DNA of 64,000 nt from Aeromicrobium sp. Root236 (GTDB lineage: Bacteria; Actinomycetota; Actinomycetes; Propionibacteriales; Nocardioidaceae): assembly GCF_001428805.1 (NCBI RefSeq), contig NZ_LMIS01000001.1:3761908-3825907 (forward strand), given 5' to 3'. Position 1 is the first letter of the stretch, and each line of letters starts with the position of its first letter. Below are positions 1-10,361 of the stretch, in pieces. The notes beneath the pieces are model-generated. The model was given only the letters and a program-made list of their open reading frames with translations, was not told the DNA's origin and made no database searches. A program made the translations under genes and the position numbers.

Positions 1-1
1 G

Positions 2-1141
2 GCGACGCGTGTCGTCGGGGGGCATGTGCCGGAGTCGTTGCACGACGCGGTCGTGACGTCGGTCTACGGTGCCATCTCCGGTGTGCTGAGGGTCTCCAGC
101 GGCTCGGTCCGGGCGCTCGCGACCCGCGGCGTCGGCCGGCCGATCGAGGACACCAGGCGGGGCCGTCTCGTGGTCGCTGCCGTCAACGGGCTGATCGGTG
201 ACGAGCTGCGCATGCTCGACGATCCTCAGGCCATCACGATGGCGATCCGGCACGAGGGCCAGGACGTGCCTGCCACGTCATGGCCGCTCGCTGAGGCGTT
301 CCGCGACGGCACGAGCCACCCCGTGGTGTTCCTCCACGGCCTGTGCGAGAACGACGAGTCGTGGGCCAACGGCGCGAAGGTGCACGGCACGACGTACGCC
401 GAACGGATCCTCGCCGAGACCGACGGCACGCCGGTCATGATCCGTTACAACACCGGCCTCCACATCTCCGAGAACGGCAAGCACCTCGACTCGCTCCTGC
501 AGCAGGTCGTCGAGTCCTGGCCCGTCCCGGTCACCCGCATCACGCTGATCGGCCACTCGATGGGTGGTCTCGTCGCCCGCGCCGCCACCAACCACGCGAC
601 GGCATCCGGTCAGACCTGGCAGCACCTCGTACGTGATGTGGTCTGCCTCGGCACCCCTCACGCAGGAGCCAACCTCGAGAAGGTCGCCCACCTCGGGTCA
701 CGGCTGCTGCGGTTCTGGCCGGAGTCCGCGCCGTTCAGCTCGATCCTCGAGAGCCGCTCGGCCGGCATCGTCGACCTGCGTCACGGCTACATCACGAAGG
801 ACGAGTGGGAGGGCCAGGACCTCACGGGTCAGTGGGGGCTCGACCGCATCGCGGCCGCCCCGCTGCCGCATGCGGAGTACCACTTCGTCGCGGCCACGCT
901 CGGAGCCTCGCAGCGTCATCCTCTCAGCGCGGTGCTCGGCGACCTCCTGGTGCACTTCTCGTCGGCGACAGGAGTCGGCCGCGCCGGTCCGATCGTCGAC
1001 GGTGCGACGTTCGAGTACCTGCCGAGCGCCCATCACTTCGCGCTGCTCAACCACCCGAGGGTGGGAGACTGGCTCGTCGAGTGGCTCAACTCCCGTACGC
1101 GCAACGTGCGCGCCCTGCCTGCCGCGCCGCGGCGCGCCTGA
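2..1141 (+). CDS. Alpha/beta hydrolase, lipase/esterase-like (5' end probably outside window)
   Basis: Predicted serine hydrolase acting on an ester or lipid; the substrate is not evident. Counting from the first in-window start (GTG at 26), the oxyanion-region HGLCEND is near residue 104, the nucleophile elbow GHSMG at 176-180 (Ser178), and a late His pair near 336 is a plausible catalytic base. The ~100 residues before the hydrolase core are helical and of the kind seen in actinobacterial PGAP1-like lipases. The frame stays open back to base 2 and there is no ribosome site before the GTG at 26, so the true start is likely upstream of this window. The SRPBCC gene follows 30 bp downstream. 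Confidence 0.8.
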   Translation, partial: ATRVVGGHVPESLHDAVVTSVYGAISGVLRVSSGSVRALATRGVGRPIEDTRRGRLVVAAVNGLIGDELRMLDDPQAITMAIRHEGQDVPATSWPLAEAFRDGTSHPVVFLHGLCENDESWANGAKVHGTTYAERILAETDGTPVMIRYNTGLHISENGKHLDSLLQQVVESWPVPVTRITLIGHSMGGLVARAATNHATASGQTWQHLVRDVVCLGTPHAGANLEKVAHLGSRLLRFWPESAPFSSILESRSAGIVDLRHGYITKDEWEGQDLTGQWGLDRIAAAPLPHAEYHFVAATLGASQRHPLSAVLGDLLVHFSSATGVGRAGPIVDGATFEYLPSAHHFALLNHPRVGDWLVEWLNSRTRNVRALPAAPRRA

Positions 1142-1171
1142 GCCACTTCCGCACCACGAAAGGCCTGACCC

Positions 1172-1654
1172 ATGGGGCAACCCCCGCTCGAGTCGACCAC
1201 CACGATCGCCGCGACACCTGACGAGGTCTGGGCCGCGGTGTCGGACGTCAAGGCGATGCACCGCCGCAGCCCGGAGCTGGTCGGCATGTGGTTGTTCGGC
1301 CCGCCGCGCGCCGGCCGGCGGGGCGTGAACCTCAACCGACGCAAGGGCTTCGTGTGGCCGACGTTCAGCCGCGTCGTGCAGTGGAAGCCGCCGGCCAACG
1401 ACAACGGCCGCGGGGTGTTCCGGTTCCACGTGTGGCCGACCAACGTCGACTGGTCCTACGAGATCGAGCCCGCCGACGGCGGCACGCGGCTCACCGAGAG
1501 GCGTACCGCGCTGCCCGACCCGTCGCCGAGCGTCCGGTGGACCGCACGGCTCGCGCTGGGCGGGGCGGACGCCCACGACCGCGAGCTGAGCGACGGCATG
1601 GACCGCACGCTCGCCGCGATCAAGGCCGATGTCGAGCAGGTCGCTCAGCGGTAG
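1172..1654 (+). CDS. SRPBCC family protein (polyketide cyclase/START-like fold)
   Basis: A 160-aa protein of the length and pattern of the START/Bet v1-like (SRPBCC) fold: an N-terminal ES-TTTIAATPDEVWAAVSDV strand-helix opening, then alternating beta strands ending in a long C-terminal amphipathic helix (about residues 135-158). Such proteins bind a hydrophobic ligand in a deep cavity; the ligand is unknown. Start ATG 1172 has AAAGG eight bases upstream. It probably shares a transcript with the hydrolase before it and overlaps the convergent flavin reductase by 10 bp at the 3' ends. Confidence 0.75.
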   Translation: MGQPPLESTTTIAATPDEVWAAVSDVKAMHRRSPELVGMWLFGPPRAGRRGVNLNRRKGFVWPTFSRVVQWKPPANDNGRGVFRFHVWPTNVDWSYEIEPADGGTRLTERRTALPDPSPSVRWTARLALGGADAHDRELSDGMDRTLAAIKADVEQVAQR

Positions 1655-2286
1655 AGCTCCTCGTCGATGCTCGCCAGCCGTGACGGATGGACGCGCTCCC
1701 CGAGGCCGTAGAAGTGCTGGAAGCTCATGATGAGCGGCCGCCAGCGATCGGGGTCGATGCGGTGCTCGGTGCCCGGCATGCGGATCGTGTCGTGCACGTG
1801 GACGCGGTCGACCTGGACCTCGAACATCAGGATGCCGTCGTCGACCGGCTTGAGGTCCACGACGTGCGCCTCCAGGTTGACCGGGCACTCGGCGATGCGC
1901 TCGGCAGCGACCGTCTCAGCAGGCAGGGGCGTCAGGCCGGCGCGGGCGAACTTGTCCGGCTCGTAGCGGTAGCCGCGCTCCGCCTTTGCAGGCGGCACGT
2001 CCTCGCGTCCTGTCGTGAGGGCCAGGCGGTCGACCTCCGTGACGAGGTCGACCGAGGGCAGGTTGAGGACGCACCCCAGGTTGCGCCGCAGGTTCGCCGC
2101 GGTCTGCGAGCGGGCACCGATGCCCAGGATGCCGGTGTGGCCGAGCCAGAACGCCGACGACATCGGCATGATGTTGGTGCTGCCGTCGGGGTTGACCGAG
2201 GTCACCAGGACGACGGGGGTGCCGAAGTAGAGGATCGCGGGGTCGATCACGATGTGCGGATCGCGGGTCTGCGTGGTGATGGTCAT
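1645..2286 (-). CDS. Flavin reductase-like, FMN-binding split-barrel protein
   Basis: A 213-aa protein of the flavin reductase/DUF447-like split-barrel family, expected to bind FMN and reduce it or use it for oxidoreduction in the cytoplasm. Near the N terminus the run TPVVLVTSVNPDGSTNIMPMSSAFWLG has the signature spacing of the FMN phosphate-binding strand, followed by an RSQTAANLRR segment near residue 60 that is also typical. The physiological partner is not evident. On the coding strand a GACGAT hexamer lies six bases before the ATG, so the message may be leaderless. It is convergent with the SRPBCC gene and lies head-to-tail after the GntR gene. Confidence 0.75.
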   Translation of the reverse strand: MTITTQTRDPHIVIDPAILYFGTPVVLVTSVNPDGSTNIMPMSSAFWLGHTGILGIGARSQTAANLRRNLGCVLNLPSVDLVTEVDRLALTTGREDVPPAKAERGYRYEPDKFARAGLTPLPAETVAAERIAECPVNLEAHVVDLKPVDDGILMFEVQVDRVHVHDTIRMPGTEHRIDPDRWRPLIMSFQHFYGLGERVHPSRLASIDEELYR

Positions 2287-2349
2287 GCGTCCATCGTCCG
2301 GGACTTCCGGCGCTTGGACCGGCGGCTTTCGGACCTGGCGTTCGGGGGG

Positions 2350-3108
2350 TCAGCGGTCGACGAGGGTGAGCTCGAAGGCGTACAGATCAGGGCGGTAGGC
2401 GTGGCGGCCGTACTCGACGGCGCGGCCGGCGTTGTCGTACGCCGTGCGCTGCATCGTGAGCAGGGGAGCGCCCTTCTTCTCACCCAGCAGCGTGGCCTCG
2501 TCGGCGCCCGCGCCGCGCGCTCCGATGCGCTGCCGTGCGACGCGCATCAGGATGCCCGACGTGCGCATGTGCGCGTAGAGCCCGGTCTTCTCGAGGTCGA
2601 CCTCGTCGAGGTCGACGACGTCGACGGGGATGAAGTTGTGCATCAGCGCGAGCGGCTGCTTGCCGACGAAGCGCAGGCGCTCGAGCGACCAGACGTCCTC
2701 GCCGATCTCGAGCTGGAGCTCGTGGGCGACATCCTCCTCAGCAGGCACCTTGCCGACCGCGATGACCTCCGTGCGCGGCTTCTGGCCCGCGGCGCTGAGG
2801 TCGTCGAACAGGCTGGTCAGCTCGACGGAGCGGCGGATCTTGCCGTGCACGACCTGGGTGCCGACGCCGCGCTTGCGCACCAGCATGCCCTTGTCGACGA
2901 GCACCTGGATCGCCTGGCGCATCGTGGGGCGGGACAGTCCGAGGTCCTTCGCCAGCGCGATCTCGTTGTCGATCCGCTCGCCGGGAGCGATCTCACCGGT
3001 CAGGATCGCCTTCTCGAACTGCTCGGCCACCTGGAAGTACAGCGGGACGGGACTCGACCGGTCGAGCGTGAACCTGGGGCCTGGCATGCGGACAATGTAT
3101 CGACTCAT
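2350..3108 (-). CDS. GntR/HutC-type transcriptional regulator with UTRA domain
   Basis: 252 aa. An N-terminal GntR winged helix (about residues 15-90, with VPLYFQVAEQFEKAILTGEI and LGLSRPTMRQAIQVLVDKG) is followed by a UTRA effector domain (about 110-245) of the kind that binds sugar or sugar-phosphate ligands. It is transcribed away from the inositol operon, and two similar inverted repeats fill the divergent spacer, one right upstream of its own start. I infer that it is the local repressor of inositol catabolism and autoregulates; the effector would be inositol or a pathway intermediate. The start could also be the internal ATG at 3087 (MPGPRF); neither has a clear ribosome site. Confidence 0.85.
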   Translation of the reverse strand: MSRYIVRMPGPRFTLDRSSPVPLYFQVAEQFEKAILTGEIAPGERIDNEIALAKDLGLSRPTMRQAIQVLVDKGMLVRKRGVGTQVVHGKIRRSVELTSLFDDLSAAGQKPRTEVIAVGKVPAEEDVAHELQLEIGEDVWSLERLRFVGKQPLALMHNFIPVDVVDLDEVDLEKTGLYAHMRTSGILMRVARQRIGARGAGADEATLLGEKKGAPLLTMQRTAYDNAGRAVEYGRHAYRPDLYAFELTLVDR

Positions 3109-3121
3109 GACTAGACGTCAA

Positions 3122-3136
3122 TATGTCAGGACAAAG
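3122..3136. promoter_or_regulatory. Candidate GntR operator O1
   Basis: TATGTCAGGACAAAG, an imperfect inverted repeat of the form TRTGT-CAGN-ACAAA, is centred about 20 bp upstream of the regulator start. It shares the TGTCAGNACAAA core with the site at 3179-3194. A TTGACA hexamer (3139-3144) directly follows it and could be a -35 box for the rightward operon, although I see no well-spaced -10 for it. Binding is inferred. Confidence 0.6.
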
Positions 3137-3178
3137 GGTTGACATGGCGTGTGAGGGCCGACACACTCAACCTTGATA

Positions 3179-3194
3179 GTTTGTCAGCACAAAC
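3179..3194. promoter_or_regulatory. Candidate GntR operator O2 upstream of the inositol operon
   Basis: GTTTGTCAGCACAAAC is a near-perfect dyad (GTTTGT/ACAAAC around CAGC) ending 15 bp before the first ATG of the operon. It overlaps a TGATAGT segment that could be part of the -10 region. Its match to the site at 3122-3136, 57 bp away, supports one regulator binding both, with possible looping or cooperative repression of both directions. Confidence 0.65.
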
Positions 3195-3209
3195 CCGCAA
3201 AGGAACAGC

Positions 3210-4103
3210 ATGACCGCGAGCGAGCTCCGCCCGACCGGCCCCCGAGTGGCCGGTGCCCCCATCTCGTGGGGGGTCTGCGAGGTCCCCGGGTGGGGCTGGC
3301 AGATGCCGCCCGAGCGGGTCATGACCGAGATGGAGCGTCTCGGGCTGACGGCGACGGAGTTCGGCCCTGACGGGTTCCTGCCCGAGGACCCTGAGGCCAA
3401 GGCGGCGTTCCTCACGACGTACGGGCTGCAGGCCGTCGGCGGGTTCCTGCCCGTCCTGCTGCACGACCCCGCCCACGAACCCATGGCGGAGGTCGACACG
3501 TTCATCGACGGCTGCCTCGCGACCGGTGCAGAGGTCGTCGTGCTCGCCGCCTCGACCGGACACGACGGCTATGACGAGCGCCCCGTCCTCGACGACGTGC
3601 AGTGGAAGACGCTGCTGACCAACCTCGACCGCATCGCCGACCACGCCGCCGAGCGCGGCGTGCTCGCCGTGGTGCACCCCCACATCGGCACGATGGTCGA
3701 GGACGCCGCCGATGTGCAGCGCGTCGTCGACGGATCGCACATCGGCTTCTGCATCGACACCGGCCACCTCAAGGCAGCGGGCGCGGACCCTGTCGCGATC
3801 ACCCTCGACAACCTCGACCGGGTCAAGCACGTGCACCTCAAGGACGTCGACGCCGCCAAGGCGGCCAAGGTCGTCGCCAAGGAGATCACGTTCTCCGACG
3901 CGGTCGCTGACGGGATGTGGCGCGTGCTCGGCACCGGCGACGTCGACGTCAAGGCGATGGTGGAGGCGCTGCACGGCGCGGGCTACGACGGCTGGTACGT
4001 CCTGGAGCAGGACGTCATGTTCAAGGACGGCGAGCCCGAGGGCGAAGGCCCGATCGCGGACGTACGCGCGAGCCTCGACTACCTGAAGGCTGTTCTGGCG
4101 TGA
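3210..4103 (+). CDS. Sugar phosphate isomerase/epimerase, IolE/IolI-like TIM barrel (putative inosose dehydratase)
   Basis: 297-aa AP-endonuclease-2-type TIM barrel, first gene of the inositol operon. It opens with GAPISWGVCEVPGWGWQ, the position where IolE proteins carry APISW/APIGW, and has metal-ligand-like motifs further on (HPHIGTMVED near 150, CIDTGHLKAAG near 180, HVHLKDV near 210). It is the only IolE/IolI-type gene in the operon, so I infer that it performs the scyllo-inosose dehydration step, but it is not a textbook IolE and inosose isomerase (IolI) is the alternative. ATG 3210 is preceded by AAAGGAA at good spacing. Confidence 0.7.
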   Translation: MTASELRPTGPRVAGAPISWGVCEVPGWGWQMPPERVMTEMERLGLTATEFGPDGFLPEDPEAKAAFLTTYGLQAVGGFLPVLLHDPAHEPMAEVDTFIDGCLATGAEVVVLAASTGHDGYDERPVLDDVQWKTLLTNLDRIADHAAERGVLAVVHPHIGTMVEDAADVQRVVDGSHIGFCIDTGHLKAAGADPVAITLDNLDRVKHVHLKDVDAAKAAKVVAKEITFSDAVADGMWRVLGTGDVDVKAMVEALHGAGYDGWYVLEQDVMFKDGEPEGEGPIADVRASLDYLKAVLA

Positions 4104-4215
4104 CCGAGCGCCAGCTGGGGGCACCCCCACGAGCCCCGCGAGTAGGGGGCGGTCACCATGAGGCAGGGCTCACGCCGCTGCCGCCGTATCTTTGCTCTTC
4201 AACGGAGGTTGCGGC

Positions 4216-5163
4216 GTGACCGAGTTCGAGCTCATCACGATGGGGCGCGTCGGCGTCGACATCTATCCCGAGCAGGTCGGCGTCCACCTCGAGGACGTCA
4301 CCTCGTTCGCCAAGTTCCTCGGTGGCAGCTCCACGAACGTCGCCGTGGCCGCGTCGCGCCTGGGCCACCGGGTCGCCACCATCACGCGTACGGGCAACGA
4401 CCCGTTCGGCCGGTTCATCCACACGGCCCTGAAGGGCTTCGGCGTCGACGACACCTGGGTGACCCCCGTCGCCGGCCTGCCGACCCCCGTGACGTTCTGC
4501 GAGATCTTCCCGCCGGACGACTTCCCGCTCTACTTCTACCGCGAGCCCAAGGCGCCGGACCTCGAGATCGACGTCGACGAGCTCGACTACGACGCGATCC
4601 GTGCCGCCGACGTCTTCTGGGTCACCGGCACCGGGTTGTCGCAGGAGCCCAGCCGCGCCGCTCATCTCGCCGCCCTCGAGGCACGTGGCAAGCGGGGCAT
4701 CACGGTGCTCGACCTCGACTACCGCCCGATGTTCTGGGAGTCCGCCGAGGCGGCCACCGCCCAGATCCAGGCCGCACTGCCGTACGTCTCGGTGGCTGTG
4801 GGCAACCGCGAGGAGTGCCAGGTGGCGATCGGCGAGACCGATCCCCAGGCCGCCGCCAAGGCGCTGCGGGCCACCGGCGTCGAGCTGGCCGTCGTGAAGC
4901 AGGGCCCTGCGGGCGTGCTCGGCGTACGCGGTGACGAGTCGGTCGTCGTCCCCCCGGTGCCCGTCGACGTCGTCAACGGCCTCGGTGCCGGCGACGCGTT
5001 CGGCGGCTCGCTCGTCCACGGCCTGCTCAGCGGCTGGGACCTCACGACCACACTGGCGTTCGCCAACGCCGCCGGTGCCTACGTCGCCGGGCAGCTGTCC
5101 TGCGCCGATGCCATGCCCACCGCCGACCAGGTCGCCGCGGTGCTCGAACGGGGGAAGGTCTGA
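4216..5163 (+). CDS. iolC: 5-dehydro-2-deoxygluconokinase IolC (PfkB family)
   Basis: 315-aa ribokinase/PfkB-type kinase that phosphorylates 2-deoxy-5-keto-gluconate, the committed step before aldol cleavage. The family signatures are visible: GGSSTNVAVAASRLG near residue 45 and the C-terminal NGLGAGDAFGGSLVHG near 255, with Asp as catalytic base. I chose GTG 4216 because GGAGG (4204-4208) sits seven bases upstream; an in-frame start at 4192 lacks a site. The 112-bp gap before it contains a GC-rich dyad TGGGGG-CA-CCCCCA (4116-4129) that may act as a processing or attenuation site. It overlaps the next gene by one base. Confidence 0.88.
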   Translation: MTEFELITMGRVGVDIYPEQVGVHLEDVTSFAKFLGGSSTNVAVAASRLGHRVATITRTGNDPFGRFIHTALKGFGVDDTWVTPVAGLPTPVTFCEIFPPDDFPLYFYREPKAPDLEIDVDELDYDAIRAADVFWVTGTGLSQEPSRAAHLAALEARGKRGITVLDLDYRPMFWESAEAATAQIQAALPYVSVAVGNREECQVAIGETDPQAAAKALRATGVELAVVKQGPAGVLGVRGDESVVVPPVPVDVVNGLGAGDAFGGSLVHGLLSGWDLTTTLAFANAAGAYVAGQLSCADAMPTADQVAAVLERGKV

Positions 5164-6056
5164 TGACCACCGTCAACGCCGAAAGCATCGCGAGCGTCGT
5201 CACGACGCGCGCGCTCCATCCCGAGCGGATCGCCGAGTTGGCCGCTGCCCGCCGGCAGCCGTCGGGGCTCGTGGGGGAGACCGGCCGGCTGCTGCTGGTC
5301 GCCGCCGACCACCCGGCTCGTGGAGCCCTGCGCGCCGGCGACGACGCGTTGGCGATGGGTGATCGTGCCGAGCTGCTCAGCCGCATGGTGCGGGCGCTCG
5401 AGCGACCGGGAGTCGACGGCGTGCTCGGCACGGCCGACGTCATCGAGGACCTGCTGCTGCTCGGTGCGCTCGAGGGCAAGGTCGTCATCGGCTCGATGAA
5501 CCGCGGCGGCCTGGCCGGCACGGTGTTCGAGATCGACGACCGGTTCACCGGCTACGACGCCGGAGCGATCGCCGCGGCGGGCTACCAGGGCGGCAAGATG
5601 CTGTTCCGCATCGACCCCGAGGACCCCGCGACCCCGGCAACGATGCAGGCGTGCGCCAACGCGGTCGACGAGCTCGCCGCGCAGCAGGTCATGGCGATGG
5701 TCGAGCCGTTCATCTCGCGTCGCGACGCCGAAGGCCGCATCCGCAACGACCTCACCACCGAGGCCGTCGTCCGGTCGGCCACCGTCGCGGCCGGGCTCGC
5801 CAGCACGTCGGCCTACACGTGGCTCAAGCTGCCGGTCGTCGACCACATGGACGCCGTGCTGGCCGCCACGACCCTCCCGGTCGTGCTGCTCGGTGGCGAG
5901 GTGTCTGCCGACCAGGAGGCCCAGTTCGCCGCGTGGTCCAAGGCGCTGGCCAGCCCCAACGTCCGCGGCATGGTCGTCGGCCGCACGCTCCTGTTCCCGC
6001 CCGACGGCGACGTCGAGGGCGCCGTCGACGCGACCGTTGAGATGATGACGCCGTGA
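5163..6056 (+). CDS. Class I aldolase-fold protein of the Cgl0159 family (probable IolJ-equivalent)
   Basis: 297-aa (beta/alpha)8 protein placed between IolC and IolB. It resembles the Cgl0159-type proteins found in corynebacterial inositol clusters, which look like DeoC/LacD class I aldolases rather than the zinc-dependent class II IolJ of Bacillus. A Lys in TWLKLPVVDHMD (about residue 222) is a plausible Schiff-base lysine. The inferred job is cleavage of the 6-phosphate made by IolC into malonate semialdehyde and dihydroxyacetone phosphate. It starts in a TGATG junction with iolC and overlaps iolB by four bases. Confidence 0.75.
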   Translation: MTTVNAESIASVVTTRALHPERIAELAAARRQPSGLVGETGRLLLVAADHPARGALRAGDDALAMGDRAELLSRMVRALERPGVDGVLGTADVIEDLLLLGALEGKVVIGSMNRGGLAGTVFEIDDRFTGYDAGAIAAAGYQGGKMLFRIDPEDPATPATMQACANAVDELAAQQVMAMVEPFISRRDAEGRIRNDLTTEAVVRSATVAAGLASTSAYTWLKLPVVDHMDAVLAATTLPVVLLGGEVSADQEAQFAAWSKALASPNVRGMVVGRTLLFPPDGDVEGAVDATVEMMTP

Positions 6057-6888
6057 ACCCGGTGCTGCGTACGGTCGAGGAGATCACGCCGGAGTCGGCG
6101 GGCTGGGCCTACTGCGGACTGCGGATCCTCGAGCTGGCTGCCGGCGAGGGCGAGACCCTCAGCACCGACGGTTCTGAGTACGTCGTCCTGTCGCTCGGCG
6201 GCTCTGCCGAGGTGACGGTCGACGGCCACACGTACGCCTTGGAGGGCCGCAGCAGCGTGTTCGCCGGCCCGAGCGACGTCGTGTACGCCCCGCGCGACGC
6301 CGAGCTGACTGTCACCTCGGCAGCCGGCGGCCGCTTCGCGCTGACGTCGGCGCGCTGCGACAACCGCCTCGAGCCCGCCTACCTGCCCAAGGCCGACGTG
6401 CCCGTCGAGATGCGAGGCGCCGGCCAGTCGAGCCGCCAGGTCAACAACTTCGGCATCCCCGGCGTGCTCGACGCCGACCGGATCATCGCCTGCGAGGTCC
6501 TGACTCCCGGTGGCAACTGGTCGTCCTGGCCGCCGCACAAGCACGACGAGGAGCGCGAGGGCGAGACGGCGCTCGAGGAGATCTACTGGTTCGAGGTCGC
6601 TGACGGCCCCAACGGACCCGGCATCGGCTTCCAGCGCGTCTACGGCCACGAGGGCGCCGACATCGACGTGACGGCGGAGATCCGCACCGGCGACGCCGTG
6701 CTGATCCCGCACGGCTGGCACGGGCCCTCGATCGCCGCTCCTGGCTACGACCTCTACTACCTCAACGTCATGGCGGGCCCCGGCGCCGAGCGGGCGTGGC
6801 TGATCTGCGACGACCCGGCGCACACCTGGGTCCGCGACACCTGGGCCGACCAGCTCGTCGACCCACGACTGCCTTTCGGGAGGACCGC

Positions 6889-6892
<4 letters not shown>
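6053..6892 (+). CDS. iolB: 5-deoxy-glucuronate isomerase IolB
   Basis: 279-aa double-cupin isomerase that converts 5-deoxyglucuronate to 2-deoxy-5-keto-gluconate. Two cupin halves are visible: residues ~35-105 and ~150-260. The second holds the metal-binding run WPPHKHDEEREGE followed by the conserved LEEIYWFEV, and the closing IPHGWHGPS supplies a further His. GTG start overlaps the aldolase stop (GTGA), and its own stop overlaps the iolD start (ATGA), so translation is coupled through the whole segment. Confidence 0.93.
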
Positions 6893-8813
<1,921 letters not shown>

Positions 8814-8817
<4 letters not shown>

Positions 8818-10310
8818 CGACGTACGACCACTGGATCGCCGGAGCGAGCGTGCCCGGCGAGAGCGACCGGTTCGCCGACGTTTACGACCCTGCCGTCGGC
8901 AAGCCGAAGTCGCAGGTACGCCTGGCGACCGCCGGCGACGTCGACGCCGCCGTGCAGGCCGCCGCCACGGCGTACGAGACGTGGAGCGAGACGTCGGTGA
9001 CGGCGCGCTCGCGCATCATGTTCGACTTCCGGCAGCTGCTCGTCGAGCACGAGGACGAGCTCGCCGCGATCATCTCGTCCGAGCACGGCAAGACGCTCGA
9101 CGACGCCAAGGGCGAGGTCGTGCGCGGCCGCGAGGTCGTCGAGTTCGCCGCGGGCATCCCGCAGCTGCTCAAGGGCGAGTTCAACGACCAGGTGTCCGGT
9201 GGCGTCGACTCCCACACGTTCCGCCAGGCGATCGGCGTCGTCGCCGGCATCACGCCGTTCAACTTCCCGATCATGGTGCCGCTCTGGATGCACCCCGTCG
9301 CGATCGCGTGCGGCAACACGTTCGTCCTCAAGCCGTCCGAGCGTGACCCGGGCGCGTCCGACCTGGTCGCACGCCTCTACCAGCAGGCCGGCCTGCCCGA
9401 CGGTGTGTTCAACGTCGTGCACGGTGACAAGGTCGCGGTCGACGCGATCCTCGAGCACCCGGGCGTCGCCGCCGTGTCGTTCGTCGGCTCGACCCCGATC
9501 GCCAAGTACGTCCACGAGGGCGCCTCGCGTACGGGCAAGCGGGTGCAGGCGCTGGGTGGTGCCAAGAACCACGCCGTCGTGATGCCCGACGCCGATCTCG
9601 ACTTCGCCGCCGACCACATCGTCGCGGCCGGCTACGGCTCGGCCGGGCAGCGGTGCATGGCGATCAGCGCCGTCGTCGCCGTCGGACCCGCCGCCGACAC
9701 GCTCGTCGACAAGATCCGCGAGCGCTCGACCGACCTCAAGGTCTCGGTCGGCACCGATCCCGACGCCGAGATGGGCCCCGTCGTGACCGCGGCGTCCCGT
9801 GACCGCATCATCGACTACATCGGCCAGGGCGAGGACGCCGGCGCCAAGGTCGTCGTCGACGGCCGCGACCTGGTCGTCGAGGGCCACGAAGAGGGTTTCT
9901 TCGTCGGCCCGACCCTGCTCGACCAGGTCACCACTGACATGTCGGTCTACACCGACGAGATCTTCGGACCCGTGCTCACCGTGCTGCGGGTTCCGACGCT
10001 GGACGCTGCCATCGAGCTCATCAACTCGAATCCGTACGGCAACGGCACAGCGGTGTTCACTTCCTCGGGTGAGGTGGCACGTACTTTCCAGCGGAAGGTC
10101 CATGTGGGCATGATCGGCATCAACGTGCCGGTCCCGGTCCCCATGGCCTTCCACTCCTTCGGAGGCTGGAAGGACTCACTGTTCGGCGACCACCACATCC
10201 ACGGTCCCGAAGGGGTGAGGTTCTACACCCAGGCAAAGGTGGTCACCACCCGGTGGCCGCACGTCAGCGAGGACTCCCTCGCCCAGCTGAACTTCCCGAC
10301 GGCACACTAA
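8814..10310 (+). CDS. iolA: Methylmalonate-/malonate-semialdehyde dehydrogenase (CoA-acylating), IolA/MmsA
   Basis: 498-aa aldehyde dehydrogenase that turns malonate semialdehyde from the aldolase step into acetyl-CoA and CO2. Family hallmarks: GITPFNFPIMVPLWMHP near 145, KPSERDPGAS near 173, and the catalytic Cys in GSAGQRCMAISAVV near 285, the MmsA-specific form. ATG 8814 overlaps the iolD stop by four bases and fits the family N terminus; the frame is open further upstream inside iolD. The 51 bp after it carry a Shine-Dalgarno-like AGAAGG for the transporter genes that follow. Confidence 0.93.
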
Positions 10311-10361
10311 GCCCGACCATCCAATGGCCCCGGGACCCGAGAAGAGAAGGAACACCACCAC

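Noticed and set aside
1687-3114. Long plus-strand frame opposite the flavin reductase and GntR genes
   Set aside because: The two minus-strand genes have clear family motifs; the frame has Val/Asp/Arg-rich composition typical of antisense shadow.
3139-3144. TTGACA as the -35 of the inositol operon
   Set aside because: No matching -10 lies 16-19 bases downstream; kept only as a remark in the operator entry.
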